Shown here one piece after another: positions 38,894 through 48,080 of a DNA stretch of 64,000 nt. The stretch's first letter is position 1. Every line of letters begins with the position of its first letter. The translations under genes were made by a program, and so were the position numbers. The stretch is taken from contig NZ_CP124836.1 in the NCBI RefSeq assembly GCF_029964055.1, forward strand, positions 310,001 to 374,000, written 5' to 3'. The stretch is from Arthrobacter sp. EM1 (GTDB taxonomy: Bacteria > Actinomycetota > Actinomycetes > Actinomycetales > Micrococcaceae). Below the pieces are notes generated by a model. It searched no databases. It worked only from the letters and a program-made list of their open reading frames with translations, and had not been told where the DNA came from.

Positions 38894-39859
38894 GTGACAA
38901 TTACAGCAGCAGCCGACGGTTCGGCTTTAGGAAATCCCGGCCCGGCCGGGTGGGCCTGGTACGTGGACGATGACTGCTGGCGGGCCGGGGGATGGCCGCA
39001 CGGCACCAACAACATGGGCGAGCTTATGGCAGTGCTGGACCTGGTGCGCTCGACCGCGCATCTGTCCGGCGAGGATCTGCACATCCTCTGCGACAGCCAG
39101 TACGTCATTAATTCCGTCACCAAGTGGATGCCAGGATGGAAGCGCAAGGGCTGGCGCAAAGCCGACGGCAAGCCGGTGATGAATGTGGAGTTGCTCAAGG
39201 AAATTGACCAGGCCCTGGTGGGCCGCAAGTACACCTTCGAATGGGTGCGCGGCCACGCCGGGCATGATCTTAACGAGGCGGCGGATGACCGGGCCCGGGC
39301 CGCTGCGACGGCCTACCAGCAGGGTGTTGCAGTCCGTCAGGGTCCCGGGTTCGGTTCCGAGAACACCGCAGCCGCAGCGCCGCCCACAACCGGGCGGACG
39401 GTGCCCCAATCGGCGGCGGCCCGCCAGCAGCGGGTTCTCGCTGAGGCGTCCGTTTTTGACGAACCGGACCTCTTCAGCGAGCTCGACGGGGACGCAATGC
39501 CCGCACCCGGCATTGACGCGAGCCCGGAAGCGATCGTCGAGGCACTCGAACGCGAGTTGCTGCGCCCGGACACACGCGCCGACGTCGGACGCACGGGAGT
39601 GCTGCTGCACCCGGACTACACGGAGATTGGCAGCTCGGGCCGGATCTGGACGCGGGACGCCGTGATGATGTCCCTCCAAGAGCGCCCCGATGGCGCCGTC
39701 GAGATGGAGGTACTGGGAGCAGACCGGGTGGGAGAGCACACAGTCCTGTTGACGTACCGCAGCCACACCCGGGCCGCAGCAGCCCTGCGCAGCTCCCTGT
39801 GGGTCCAAGACGGGGCGCAATGGCGTCTGCGCTTCCACCAGGGCACTCCCGAAGCCTGA
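38894..39859 (+). CDS. Ribonuclease HI fused to a DUF4440-like domain
   Basis: A 321-residue protein with two domains. Residues 1-150 are RNase HI: the first catalytic Asp in AAADGSALGNPGPAGWAW, Glu in NNMGELMAVLDL, Asp in LHILCDSQYVINSVTKW, and WVRGHAGHDLNEAADDRAR with the His and last Asp. It cuts RNA in RNA-DNA hybrids. A linker follows, then a C-terminal domain (about 215-320) that fits DUF4440/NTF2-like: LLHPDYTEIGSSGRIWTRDAVMMSL and LTYRSHT, ending SLWVQDGAQWRLRFHQGTP. GTG 38894 was chosen; an upstream start at 38870 adds 8 residues. Confidence 0.9.
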   Translation: MTITAAADGSALGNPGPAGWAWYVDDDCWRAGGWPHGTNNMGELMAVLDLVRSTAHLSGEDLHILCDSQYVINSVTKWMPGWKRKGWRKADGKPVMNVELLKEIDQALVGRKYTFEWVRGHAGHDLNEAADDRARAAATAYQQGVAVRQGPGFGSENTAAAAPPTTGRTVPQSAAARQQRVLAEASVFDEPDLFSELDGDAMPAPGIDASPEAIVEALERELLRPDTRADVGRTGVLLHPDYTEIGSSGRIWTRDAVMMSLQERPDGAVEMEVLGADRVGEHTVLLTYRSHTRAAAALRSSLWVQDGAQWRLRFHQGTPEA

Positions 39860-39902
39860 ACCCGCGCAAGGGGCTGAAGCCCGCTCTGACGGGCACGGCC
39901 GG

Positions 39903-40190
39903 TCAACTGAAACGTTGGGTGTTGTTCAGCTCGGCTTGGGCGTAGCTCGCTGCGGCGGAGTTCAGTGCCAGGTTGATGGAGGCCAGCGACGCCTCGACTT
40001 TTCCCTGCGTGAGGGTCCACTCGGACACCAAGACCTGGAAGTTGGTGGCCGCCGCGCCGCGCCAGGTAGCCTGCAGCTCATCGAGCCCGCTTTTCATTGC
40101 CTGTACGTCGGCGCTGATCCGGTCGACCGTGGCTTTGACGGTTGCCGACTTGAGCTCGAGGAGTTCAGTATCGACGGAGATAATGCTCAT
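39903..40190 (-). CDS. WXG100 family protein (ESX/type VII-like)
   Basis: A 95-residue helical hairpin protein of the EsxA/WXG100 type. The turn motif WRG is at 43-45 (ATWRGAA) between two helices rich in Ala, Leu and Gln. WXG100 proteins are usually secreted by type VII systems. No EccC/EssC ATPase or other type VII gene is in the window, so it is an orphan here. It lies upstream of the histidine kinase in the same direction, with a 123-bp gap on its 5' side. Confidence 0.85.
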   Translation of the reverse strand: MSIISVDTELLELKSATVKATVDRISADVQAMKSGLDELQATWRGAAATNFQVLVSEWTLTQGKVEASLASINLALNSAAASYAQAELNNTQRFS

Positions 40191-40313
40191 GGGATGACCT
40201 CTCTGCAGTGGATGCTCCGGGATATCCGGTCACCCCGAGCCTAGGAAATCCATCAGGTCCCCGGAAGCGGGTGGCCCGCTTATGTGGATAAGGCCGCAAC
40301 GATCGCGAAAAGC

Positions 40314-41822
40314 CTAGTTCCCGGAACCGCCACCGGAGGAGGCCGTTTCACCGGCGGCCGTGCGGTCGGCCGAACCGTCGTCCGCCGCCACCCCGTCCAG
40401 ATACGGCAGGCTGACCACCAGGGTTGCCCCGCCGCCGTCGGTCTTCGCGGCCCTGACCGTGCCGGCATGCGAGCCGACAATGGCCGCGACAATAGCCAGT
40501 CCCAGGCCGCTGCCACCGGTCTCCCGCGTTCGGGAAGTGTCCGCCCGGTAAAACCGCTCAAAGATCCTCGCGGCTTCCTCGTCGGGAACCCCCGGGCCGT
40601 GGTCGCGGACCTCGATCACGGACTGCCGGCTGCCGTCAGCGGCGGTCCGTACGCCGACGGCAAGTTCGATCGGCGTTCCCTCGGGCGTGTAGCGCAGGGC
40701 GTTGCCCACCAGATTCCCCACGACCTGCCGCAATTTAGCCTCGTCGCCGATGACCGGCGCCGGTGCCGGCGGACGGCCCTCGAGCCCGGCCAGTGAGATG
40801 GTGCGTCCGCGGTCGCTCGCCTGGGTGTCAACAACGGAGTCATTGGCGATCAGCAGCAGATCGGCAGGCTTCTGCTGCAACGGGCGCTGCTCGTCGATCC
40901 TGGCGAGCAGCAGCAGGTCCTCCACCATGGACCCCATCCGCTTGGCTTCGCTTTCGATTCGTCCCATAGCCGTCGCCACGTCCGCCGGTGTGGCGAGGGC
41001 GCCTTGCCGGTACAGCTCGGAGAAGCCGCGGATCGTTACGAGGGGGGTGCGCAGTTCATGGGAGGCGTCGGCGGCGAAGCGGCGCATCTTTGCTTCCGAG
41101 GCCATCCGGTCGGCGAAGGCAGTTTCAATGTGGGCCAGCATGGCGTTAAGGGAGGTGCCGAGCCGGCCCACCTCAGTGTGGGGCGTGTCGACGTCGACAC
41201 GCCGGGAGAGATCGCCGGCCGCAATGGCTGCAGCCGTTTTTTCGACCCGGGCCAGCGGCCGGAAGGACCGGGAGATGCTCCACGTGGCGATGAAAAAGGC
41301 CAGGATAAGGGTCAGCAGCCCGACGCCGACGACCACCAGCACCGCGTGTTCCATCACGGAATCGACCGGCCACAAGGGCAGGCCGATGACAACGACGGAG
41401 GTTCGCTCGTTGCTGTCGACGACGTTGAGGGCGACCACCCGCCAGTTGTGCCCGTCCGTTCCGCGGACCTGGAACGGGACCTGCTGGAGACCGACAACAT
41501 CTGCGGGGCTGATACCGGTGATTTCCGGGTGTATTTCCTTGTCTCCGCCGAACGGCACAGGCTTCTGTCCCGGCGCGAACAGCATCAGCGAGTAGTCGGT
41601 AGGGATGTTCTGGTTCTGGTCCTGCAGCTGGCTAAAGGACTGTTGCTGCCGGACCGAGGCGACGGCGGCCCGGAGCTTGTCATCGACCTGCCCCTGGAGG
41701 TAGCTGTGCAGCAGGGTCAGGGTTCCTGCGCCGGTGGCAGTGAGGGCCACCAGCATCAGGGCGGTCATGATGGCGACCAGCTGTGACCTCAGCGATGCCG
41801 ACTTCCAACGGTCGAGCAACAA
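40314..41822 (-). CDS. Two-component sensor histidine kinase
   Basis: A 502-residue kinase. It has TM1 (about 15-38), an extracytoplasmic sensor (about 40-160), TM2 (about 162-190), a HAMP domain (about 190-240), HisKA with phospho-His in ADASHELRTPLVTIRGF (about residue 253), and HATPase with N box NLVGNALRYTP, DHGPGVP and GGSGLGLAIVAAI. The short C-terminal tail is low complexity. It senses an unknown external signal and phosphorylates the response regulator encoded 2 bp upstream in the same direction. Confidence 0.95.
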   Translation of the reverse strand: MLLDRWKSASLRSQLVAIMTALMLVALTATGAGTLTLLHSYLQGQVDDKLRAAVASVRQQQSFSQLQDQNQNIPTDYSLMLFAPGQKPVPFGGDKEIHPEITGISPADVVGLQQVPFQVRGTDGHNWRVVALNVVDSNERTSVVVIGLPLWPVDSVMEHAVLVVVGVGLLTLILAFFIATWSISRSFRPLARVEKTAAAIAAGDLSRRVDVDTPHTEVGRLGTSLNAMLAHIETAFADRMASEAKMRRFAADASHELRTPLVTIRGFSELYRQGALATPADVATAMGRIESEAKRMGSMVEDLLLLARIDEQRPLQQKPADLLLIANDSVVDTQASDRGRTISLAGLEGRPPAPAPVIGDEAKLRQVVGNLVGNALRYTPEGTPIELAVGVRTAADGSRQSVIEVRDHGPGVPDEEAARIFERFYRADTSRTRETGGSGLGLAIVAAIVGSHAGTVRAAKTDGGGATLVVSLPYLDGVAADDGSADRTAAGETASSGGGSGN

Positions 41823-41824
41823 GG

Positions 41825-42544
41825 TCAGCGCTTCTCGGCCGTCCGCAGCACGTAGCCCACACCCCGTTTGGTCTGGATGAGGGCCGGCGCGTCGGGATCG
41901 ATGTCCACCTTGCGGCGCAGGTAGGAGATGTAAGACTCAACGATCGAGGCGTCTCCGTTGAAGTCGTATTCCCAAACGTGGTCCAGGATCTGGGCCTTGG
42001 ACAGCACCCGGTTGGGGTTGAGCATGAGGTACCGCAGGAGCTTGAATTCGGTGGGGGACAACTCGATCACCGTCCCGCCGCGGCGGACTTCGTGGGCGTC
42101 GTCGTCGAGCTCCAGGTCGTCGACGCGGATCACCGCATCGTCATCCTGCAGGGGCTGCGTGCGGCGAAGAACAGCACGGATCCGTGCCACGACCTCGTCG
42201 AGGCTGAACGGTTTGGTGACATAGTCGTCGCCGCCCACCGTCAGCCCCATGACCTTGTCTTCGGTGTCGTCCTTGGCGGTCAGAAAAAGGACGGGAAAGT
42301 GCTTTCCTGCCGCGCGTAGCCGCCTGGTGACGGTAAAGCCGTCCATATCGGGCAGCATCACGTCCAGGACCGCCAGGTCCGGGGCATGGAGTTCCGCGGC
42401 CGCCAGGGCCTCGCGGCCGTTGGACGCCGAGACGACTTCAAAGCCGGCAAAGCGCAGCGAGGTAGAGAGCAGCTCGCGGATGTTTGGTTCATCATCGACG
42501 ACGAGCAGCTTGGCTTCGGGACCGTTCTTTTTCATGGTTCCCAT
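41825..42544 (-). CDS. OmpR/PhoP-type response regulator
   Basis: A 239-residue regulator. The receiver domain (about 12-125) has the acidic pair VVDDEPN, the phospho-acceptor Asp in LAVLDVMLPDMDGF (about 60), and KPFSLDEV. The winged-helix domain (about 140-235) has LSPTEFKLLRYLMLNPNRVLSKAQILDHVW and VGYVLRT. It is coupled with the kinase gene. Two ATGs are possible (42544 and 42535); GGGAGG lies 3 bp before the first and 12 bp before the second, so neither is clearly better. Confidence 0.96.
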   Translation of the reverse strand: MGTMKKNGPEAKLLVVDDEPNIRELLSTSLRFAGFEVVSASNGREALAAAELHAPDLAVLDVMLPDMDGFTVTRRLRAAGKHFPVLFLTAKDDTEDKVMGLTVGGDDYVTKPFSLDEVVARIRAVLRRTQPLQDDDAVIRVDDLELDDDAHEVRRGGTVIELSPTEFKLLRYLMLNPNRVLSKAQILDHVWEYDFNGDASIVESYISYLRRKVDIDPDAPALIQTKRGVGYVLRTAEKR

Positions 42545-42748
42545 GATCCTCCCAGAATCTGGGAGTTTTCTGAATGATGAATGTGTGTTGAGTGTGTACG
42601 GGGGCCGCCGGCGGCAGGCGCGGACACGGTCGGAGTGTCAGTCCGCTGGGCAATACCATTCCCCTGTAAGGGCACCGACAGTAGAGTGACCTTATCGAAA
42701 ACACTCTGCCGCGGCGGCTTGGGCGGTACTCAATGAAGAGGACACAAA

Positions 42749-43009
42749 GTGACGACTGAGAGCAACCCATTGGACAGCGCCGGACCTGCGGACCGGAGTA
42801 TCCGCGACTGGGCGGATCTAGCCGAGGAGATGTGGTCGTATCTGACCGGCAAAGGCGCTGCCATCAACTACAACTTCATTGATATGTCCATCGAAGTTCC
42901 CCGCGACATCGGCCCGGACGCGCCGCGAGCCACCTGGAAGCTGAACGGAAGCCTTCGAGTGACCACCAGCGATAAGGACGCTTTGGGTTCCGACGAGAAC
43001 AGGAGCTGA
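42749..43009 (+). CDS. Small uncharacterised protein paired with an FHA protein
   Basis: An 86-residue protein not assigned to a family by eye. It has an acidic helix (DRSIRDWADLAEEMWSYLTGKGAAINYNFIDMSIEVP) followed by a beta-rich part ending WKLNGSLRVTT. No signal peptide or membrane segment is seen. GAAGAGGA supports the GTG start at 42749. It ends 2 bp before the FHA-domain gene, so the two are likely one operon and may act together. Confidence 0.75.
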   Translation: MTTESNPLDSAGPADRSIRDWADLAEEMWSYLTGKGAAINYNFIDMSIEVPRDIGPDAPRATWKLNGSLRVTTSDKDALGSDENRS

Positions 43010-43011
43010 CC

Positions 43012-43887
43012 ATGGCCCCGCGCTTCCGGGCCGACATCAATCTGGACTTTTCCCTCCAGGACGCAACCGGGGAACAGGCTCGCGGATCGGTGACGGCGGC
43101 CGGCAGCGAAGTGGTTGTCGCCCTGGACGGCATGGATGCCCTCCTGTCGCAGCGGATGCCTTCGCTCGGCGACATCAGGCCTTTGGCCAAAACGTTGTCA
43201 GAGCAGGGCCTGACGGTGATTGTCGAGGGGCCCCAGGGCAGAATCATCAGCCTCGGAGCCCTCGACGTGCCGGCCTCGCAGCGTGTGATCACCAGGTCAC
43301 CCCACATCAAGCTGGGAAAGCTGGGAGCACTGGCGCCGCTGCTGAAACGGGGCCGGCGTGCGCCGGCCCGCAAGTTTTCGCTGCTTCCCCCCGGGACCCT
43401 GTTCCCGCTGCTGCCGACCGTCAAGCGCAGGATTGCCCGCCGCATTACCACCACCCACTACACCCGCGGCGGCGGACAGCCCCGGCTGATCTTTGTGCAG
43501 GACGCGCAGGCCTGGAACGGCCAGGTACCCCGGGTATTTAGCCTTGCTGCGGACCGGGTGCGCATCGGCAGTGACGAATCCGCCGAACTGCAGCTTCCCG
43601 GACTCGACGGCGTGCATGCGGAAATAGTCCACAATGACCAGGACGAATACGTCCTGGTCCGGCACGGCAAAGTCACCGGAAGCTTCGGTCCGGGATCTTC
43701 CTCGGTGCTGCGCACCGGCGCCCGCCTCCAAATGGGTCAGTGGTGTCTGGCGTTCTTCCGGGAAGAATTTGCTGATCACGGGCGCCCCTTCGGCGGCCGC
43801 AGCGGCGGCGAGTTCGCCTACCAGCGTCCCCAGCGGGACCCGCGTACCGGCGCCCTGGAACGGGACGGGTCTACGTACACCCGATAG
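43012..43887 (+). CDS. FHA-domain protein
   Basis: A 291-residue protein. A C-terminal FHA domain (about 165-245) shows VRIGSDESAELQLPGLDGVHAEIVHNDQDEYVLV and the later GARLQMGQWCLAF. FHA domains bind phospho-threonine peptides, usually made by Ser/Thr kinases. The N-terminal part (1-110) is a mixed alpha/beta region with a predicted nucleotide- or ligand-like pattern that was not recognised, then a basic stretch (APARKF, VKRRIARR). It is co-transcribed with the small gene before it and followed by a strong bidirectional terminator. Confidence 0.85.
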   Translation: MAPRFRADINLDFSLQDATGEQARGSVTAAGSEVVVALDGMDALLSQRMPSLGDIRPLAKTLSEQGLTVIVEGPQGRIISLGALDVPASQRVITRSPHIKLGKLGALAPLLKRGRRAPARKFSLLPPGTLFPLLPTVKRRIARRITTTHYTRGGGQPRLIFVQDAQAWNGQVPRVFSLAADRVRIGSDESAELQLPGLDGVHAEIVHNDQDEYVLVRHGKVTGSFGPGSSSVLRTGARLQMGQWCLAFFREEFADHGRPFGGRSGGEFAYQRPQRDPRTGALERDGSTYTR

Positions 43888-43888
43888 C

Positions 43889-43921
43889 CCGGGTACCGCC
43901 CCGGCACGGGGCGGTACCCGG
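43889..43921. terminator. Bidirectional hairpin between FHA and XPB genes
   Basis: The arms CCGGGTACCGCCCCG (43889-43903) and CGGGGCGGTACCCGG (43907-43921) pair perfectly over 15 bp around a 3-base loop. It sits exactly between two convergent genes and starts 2 bases after the FHA stop. It has no U-run on either side. Confidence 0.85.
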
Positions 43922-43922
43922 A

Positions 43923-45578
43923 TCAGTCGGAGGCGGAGCTGCTGCCCACGTCCTTGGCGTCCATGATCCGGTAGGCATAGCCCTGCTCGGCGAGGAAGCG
44001 CTGGCGCTTGGCCGCGAACTCCTGGTCCAGGGTGTCCCTGGCCACGAGGGAGTAGAAGCGTGCGGCGCGGCCGTCCTTCTTGGGACGCAGCAGCCGGCCA
44101 AGTCGCTGGGCCTCCTCCTGCCGGGAACCGAAGGAACCCGACACCTGGATCGCCACCGAAGCCTCCGGCAGGTCGATGGAGAAATTGGCGACCTTGGACA
44201 CCACAAGGGTCTGCACCTCGCCGGCCCGAAAAGCGTCAAAGAGCTTCTGGCGTTCCTTCACGGACGTGTCACCCTTGATCACCGGTGCCTGCAGGCGCTC
44301 GCCGATCTCATCCAACTGGTCGATGTACTGGCCGATCACCAGCAACTGCTCGCCGGCATGCTCCGCTACGAGCCGTTCCACCACCACAGTCTTGGACTCG
44401 GACGTCGCGCAGAGCCGGTACTTATCCGCCTCCTCGGCCATCGCGTAAGCTACGCGTTCGTCCCGCGGCAGGTCGATCCGAACCTCCACGCAGTCGGCCG
44501 GTGCGATGTACCCCTGCGCCTCGATATCCTTCCACGGCGCGTCATAGCGCTTAGGGCCGATCAGGCTGAAGACTTCGCCCTCCCGGCCGTCCTCGCGGAT
44601 CAGGGTGGCGGTGAGGCCGAGCCTGCGCCGAGCCTGCAGGTCCGCTGTCATCCGGAAGATCGGGGCCGGCAGCAGGTGGACCTCGTCGTAGATGATCAGC
44701 CCCCAGTCGTTGCCGTCCAGGAGTTCCAAATGGGAGTAGAGCCCGCCGCGTTTGGTGGTCAGTACCTGGTAGGTGGCGATTGTGACCGGGCGGACTTCCT
44801 TGACGGAGCCCGAGTACTCGCCGATCTCCTCCTCGGTCAGGGAGGTCCGCTTGAGCAGCTCGTCCTTCCACTGCCGGGCGGAGACGGTGTTGGTCACCAG
44901 GATCAGCGTTGTGGTGGAGCTGGTGGCCATCGCAGCGGCACCAACGAGGGTTTTGCCGGCTCCGCACGGCAGTACGACCACGCCGCTGCCGCCGGCCCAG
45001 AAGTTCTCCATCGCCAGCTGCTGGTACGGGCGCAGCTTCCATCCGGTTTCGTTGAGCAAGATCGGGTGCGGGGTGCCATCGACGTAGCCTGCGAGATCCT
45101 CGGCCGGCCAGCCGATCTTGAGCAGCAGCTGTTTCAGCTGCCCGCGCTGGGAGGAGTGCACCACAACAGTCTCGCCATCGATCCTGGGGCCCAGCAGCGG
45201 GGCGATCTTCTTGGCACGGCTGATCTCTTCCAGGACCGGATAGTCCGAGGTGCGCATCACGAGGCCGTGCTGCGGGTCCTTCTCCAGCCGCAGCCGGCCG
45301 TACCGCGACATGGTCTCTTCAACGTCGATCAACAAGGAATGCGGAACCGGGAAACGGGAGTACTTCAGCAGGGTGTCCAGCACTTTTTCGGCGTCCAGGC
45401 CTGCCGCGCGGGCGTTCCAGAGGCCCAGCGGCGTGAGCCGGTAGCTGTGGATGTGCTCGGGCGCACGTTCCAGCTCGGCGAACGCGGCGATGGCGTGGCG
45501 GGCCTCGGTGGCAAGCTCGTGGTCCACCTCGAGCAGGATCGTTTTGTCGCTCTGGACGATCAGCGGTCCGTCATTCAT
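43923..45578 (-). CDS. XPB/Ssl2-like DNA helicase
   Basis: A 551-residue superfamily 2 helicase. Walker A is LPCGAGKTLVGAAAM, the DEAH-type box is IIYDEVHLLPA, followed by GLTATLIREDGREGEVFSLIGPKRYDAPW. The C-terminal helicase domain ends with the conserved Gln/Arg motif (QEEAQRLGRLLRPK). It matches bacterial/archaeal XPB, implicated in DNA repair and transcription-coupled unwinding. It overlaps the upstream helicase-associated gene by 4 bp. In M. tuberculosis, ercc3 (Rv0861c) has the same neighbour. Confidence 0.93.
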   Translation of the reverse strand: MNDGPLIVQSDKTILLEVDHELATEARHAIAAFAELERAPEHIHSYRLTPLGLWNARAAGLDAEKVLDTLLKYSRFPVPHSLLIDVEETMSRYGRLRLEKDPQHGLVMRTSDYPVLEEISRAKKIAPLLGPRIDGETVVVHSSQRGQLKQLLLKIGWPAEDLAGYVDGTPHPILLNETGWKLRPYQQLAMENFWAGGSGVVVLPCGAGKTLVGAAAMATSSTTTLILVTNTVSARQWKDELLKRTSLTEEEIGEYSGSVKEVRPVTIATYQVLTTKRGGLYSHLELLDGNDWGLIIYDEVHLLPAPIFRMTADLQARRRLGLTATLIREDGREGEVFSLIGPKRYDAPWKDIEAQGYIAPADCVEVRIDLPRDERVAYAMAEEADKYRLCATSESKTVVVERLVAEHAGEQLLVIGQYIDQLDEIGERLQAPVIKGDTSVKERQKLFDAFRAGEVQTLVVSKVANFSIDLPEASVAIQVSGSFGSRQEEAQRLGRLLRPKKDGRAARFYSLVARDTLDQEFAAKRQRFLAEQGYAYRIMDAKDVGSSSASD

Positions 45579-48070
45579 TGGAGTAGTTCCTCTGCGGCCT
45601 CGACGTCAATAATGCGGTGGATGGACAGTACACGTTCGGTTTCCCGTGCCGGATCGAAGACCCGAACCCGTCCGCCGCCCACGGCTACCGGAACAACCGT
45701 TTCGCGCACCGCATTCCCCATCCCGTCGACCACGTTCATGACCACCCGTTGTTTGAGCCGGATCGCCTTCTGCAGGGTCTCCAGGCCAAGCTGGGTCGCT
45801 TCTTCGCTGCCGGGGGCTGCGGCAGCAGGGCCGCCGGGGGTGGACGCAGCGGGACGTTCGCGGCGAAGCACCACCAGCTGGGCGTCGACGTCGGCCTCCG
45901 GGGGGGCGGTGCGCGGTGCGCTGTACACGGGCCGCGCAATCCCGGGCGCAGCTGTGGCGCGGCGCAGCCGGATTCCGCCGGGCCCCGCCTCCTCCACCGC
46001 AGGCGACAGCCCAAGGTTGCGCAGCAGCTGAGCTGTTTCCCGCGGCGCGGCGTGCGAGACCAGCACTGTGGGGGCAATCCTGACCAAACCAAGGCCGGCG
46101 GCACCGGGAGCGTTGAGCAGCTCCTGAAGGGCCGTTTCGTCCTCGCTCTGGATGAAGCTGGCAGCCGAGCCCACCCGCAGCCTGGCGTGCCGGGCGGCCG
46201 TGTCTTCGATCAGGTACTTCAGTGGTTGGGGGATCGCCGTGGCCGAGTGCAGGCCCAGGAAATCCAGGAGCGCCTGGGCGTCTTGGCCCGAATCAAGGGC
46301 ACGCCGGACCGAGGAGACGGAGAAACGGTAGATCGTGGCTGGCCCCTGGCCCTCGGCATCGGCCATTGTGAGGAGCTTGCCGGTCAGCTCCGGTGCGAGG
46401 TAGCCGGGGGCCACTGCGGTGAGGTCGGCCTGGAGCAGGACGTGGTTCAAGGCGGCCGGCAGGTGTTCGCCCAGGATCCCCAGCGCCTCCTCGGGCTGTT
46501 CGGCCGCGATGGCCGTCCCGATCTGGCTCAGTGCGCCCGAGCCGATGAGGCCCAGCATTTCGGCCTCCGCCAGCACCCCCCGGATCAGCGAGCTAAAACG
46601 CCGTGCCATCCGCGGCTGGGCCCAGTCGGCCCGCTCCAACACTGCCGCGGCGTCCAGGACCGGGGCGTTCCCGTCCGCCACAGCGGCCTCGTGGGTCAGT
46701 TCCGCCATGATTTCCAGGATCCTCTTCCGGACCACCGGGGCGTCCGGGCGCTGGGCCTCGGCCGAGAGCGCGTTGACGGTGCCGCCGGCCATACCGCGGT
46801 GTCCGGCCGGCACTGCCGTCTGGCCGTTCACGGGCTCGCCCACAAGGGAGGGCGCACGTTCGCTGGCGAGCCAGGCGTTGACCAGCCAGAGCCACTGCTC
46901 TTGCCGCGGAAGGGTCAACCACTCCAGCTGCGCCGGCTGGACCCAGGCGGAACTATCCACGTCGAGCCGGATCAGGCCGGCCAGAGCGGACAGCTCCGCC
47001 AGGACCCCGGCGTCGTGTATGTCGGTGCGCAGCGCATCCGCCAGCCGCTTGAGCTCCCGGACGCCCACGCCCCCGCTGCGCAGCGTGACCAGTGGCTGTT
47101 CGCGGACGATGTGCAGCAGTACACCCACCAGCCGCAGGGTCTCGGCGATCGCGCCCAGGGCGGCGTTCCGGCGCAGCGCGGCGGAGGTGGAACCCAACCG
47201 CGGCAGCGGGGGGGCTAGCGCGAATTTCTCGATGACGTAGCCGCCACGCAGGGCGACCCCGACGCTGTGCGGGAGTTCCACATGCGCGGCGTCCAACGGG
47301 ACCAGCAGTCCGCGGGCCAGGAGCCAGTCAATCGGCCCGACGCCGGCGGCCTCGTGCAGCACTGACGCCCGCCGTTGCGCTTGCGGAACTGCGCCCATGG
47401 CCCAGTTACCGAAGCGGGCTAGCAGCGCCGCAGTGCGTTCCGGGGCGGCGTGCAGGATCTGCCGGAGACACTCCGGCGTGGCCGTCCAGTGCTGGAGCGA
47501 AAGTGCAGCTTCCATCGGGGTGGCCGCGGGGGAGATGGAGGCGCCGTCGCGGTGGAGCTCGCCGACAAGCTGAACCACGCGCTGGGCGAAAGCGGGCTGA
47601 AGCCGCACGAGTTCGGTGTAGCTGCGGCCCAGTCCGGCCGGGTAGATTCCGATCACTTCCTTGAGGCTGCCCACCGGCAGGTAGTAGCGCAGCTTCGCGC
47701 CGGCAACCGGAGGGGTGCCGTGCGGCGGTTCCGCGCGGTGGACGAGGGCCAGTTCCTGGAGTGAGTGCAGGATCTTTTCAAGGGCGGCCAGGGTGGAGCC
47801 ATAGATGAGCTTCTTCAGCATCGGCGCCGTGGTGCTGTGGCCGGTGTCCGTATTTGTGCACAGGTGCAACGTCTCGAGGACCTGCATTTCCGGGCGGTTG
47901 AGCCGCTCCAGGGCCCGCTGTACGCTGACACGTCCGCTGGCGCGGGCCGCGAGGGCCGCAAAGTCCGGCACGCCGGGGGAGATAAGGTCCGGCCGCGCGG
48001 CGAACAACGCACGCAGCGAATCGTCGCTGCGTGTCTGCAGTTCCTTGCTAAGCGCGCGGATAAGGGACAT
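45575..48070 (-). CDS. XPB-associated protein (helicase C-terminal domain type)
   Basis: An 831-residue protein with a C-terminal region (about 380-800) of the helicase-conserved Helicase_C_3 type, and without a Walker A or DEAH box. The N-terminal part starts SLIRALSKELQTRSDDSLRALFAARPDLISPGVPDFAALAARASGRVSVQRALERLNRPEMQVLETL, a winged-helix-like beginning. It lies immediately upstream of XPB, overlapping 4 bp, and is probably its protein partner. Homologues are paired in Actinobacteria (Rv0862c beside Rv0861c). Confidence 0.85.
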   Translation of the reverse strand: MSLIRALSKELQTRSDDSLRALFAARPDLISPGVPDFAALAARASGRVSVQRALERLNRPEMQVLETLHLCTNTDTGHSTTAPMLKKLIYGSTLAALEKILHSLQELALVHRAEPPHGTPPVAGAKLRYYLPVGSLKEVIGIYPAGLGRSYTELVRLQPAFAQRVVQLVGELHRDGASISPAATPMEAALSLQHWTATPECLRQILHAAPERTAALLARFGNWAMGAVPQAQRRASVLHEAAGVGPIDWLLARGLLVPLDAAHVELPHSVGVALRGGYVIEKFALAPPLPRLGSTSAALRRNAALGAIAETLRLVGVLLHIVREQPLVTLRSGGVGVRELKRLADALRTDIHDAGVLAELSALAGLIRLDVDSSAWVQPAQLEWLTLPRQEQWLWLVNAWLASERAPSLVGEPVNGQTAVPAGHRGMAGGTVNALSAEAQRPDAPVVRKRILEIMAELTHEAAVADGNAPVLDAAAVLERADWAQPRMARRFSSLIRGVLAEAEMLGLIGSGALSQIGTAIAAEQPEEALGILGEHLPAALNHVLLQADLTAVAPGYLAPELTGKLLTMADAEGQGPATIYRFSVSSVRRALDSGQDAQALLDFLGLHSATAIPQPLKYLIEDTAARHARLRVGSAASFIQSEDETALQELLNAPGAAGLGLVRIAPTVLVSHAAPRETAQLLRNLGLSPAVEEAGPGGIRLRRATAAPGIARPVYSAPRTAPPEADVDAQLVVLRRERPAASTPGGPAAAAPGSEEATQLGLETLQKAIRLKQRVVMNVVDGMGNAVRETVVPVAVGGGRVRVFDPARETERVLSIHRIIDVEAAEELLQ

Positions 48071-48080
48071 CAGTGCAACG

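Noticed and set aside
44358..46031. A 557-codon plus-strand frame opposite the XPB genes
   Set aside because: It spans the junction of two real minus-strand genes and shows no domain or ribosome-binding site.
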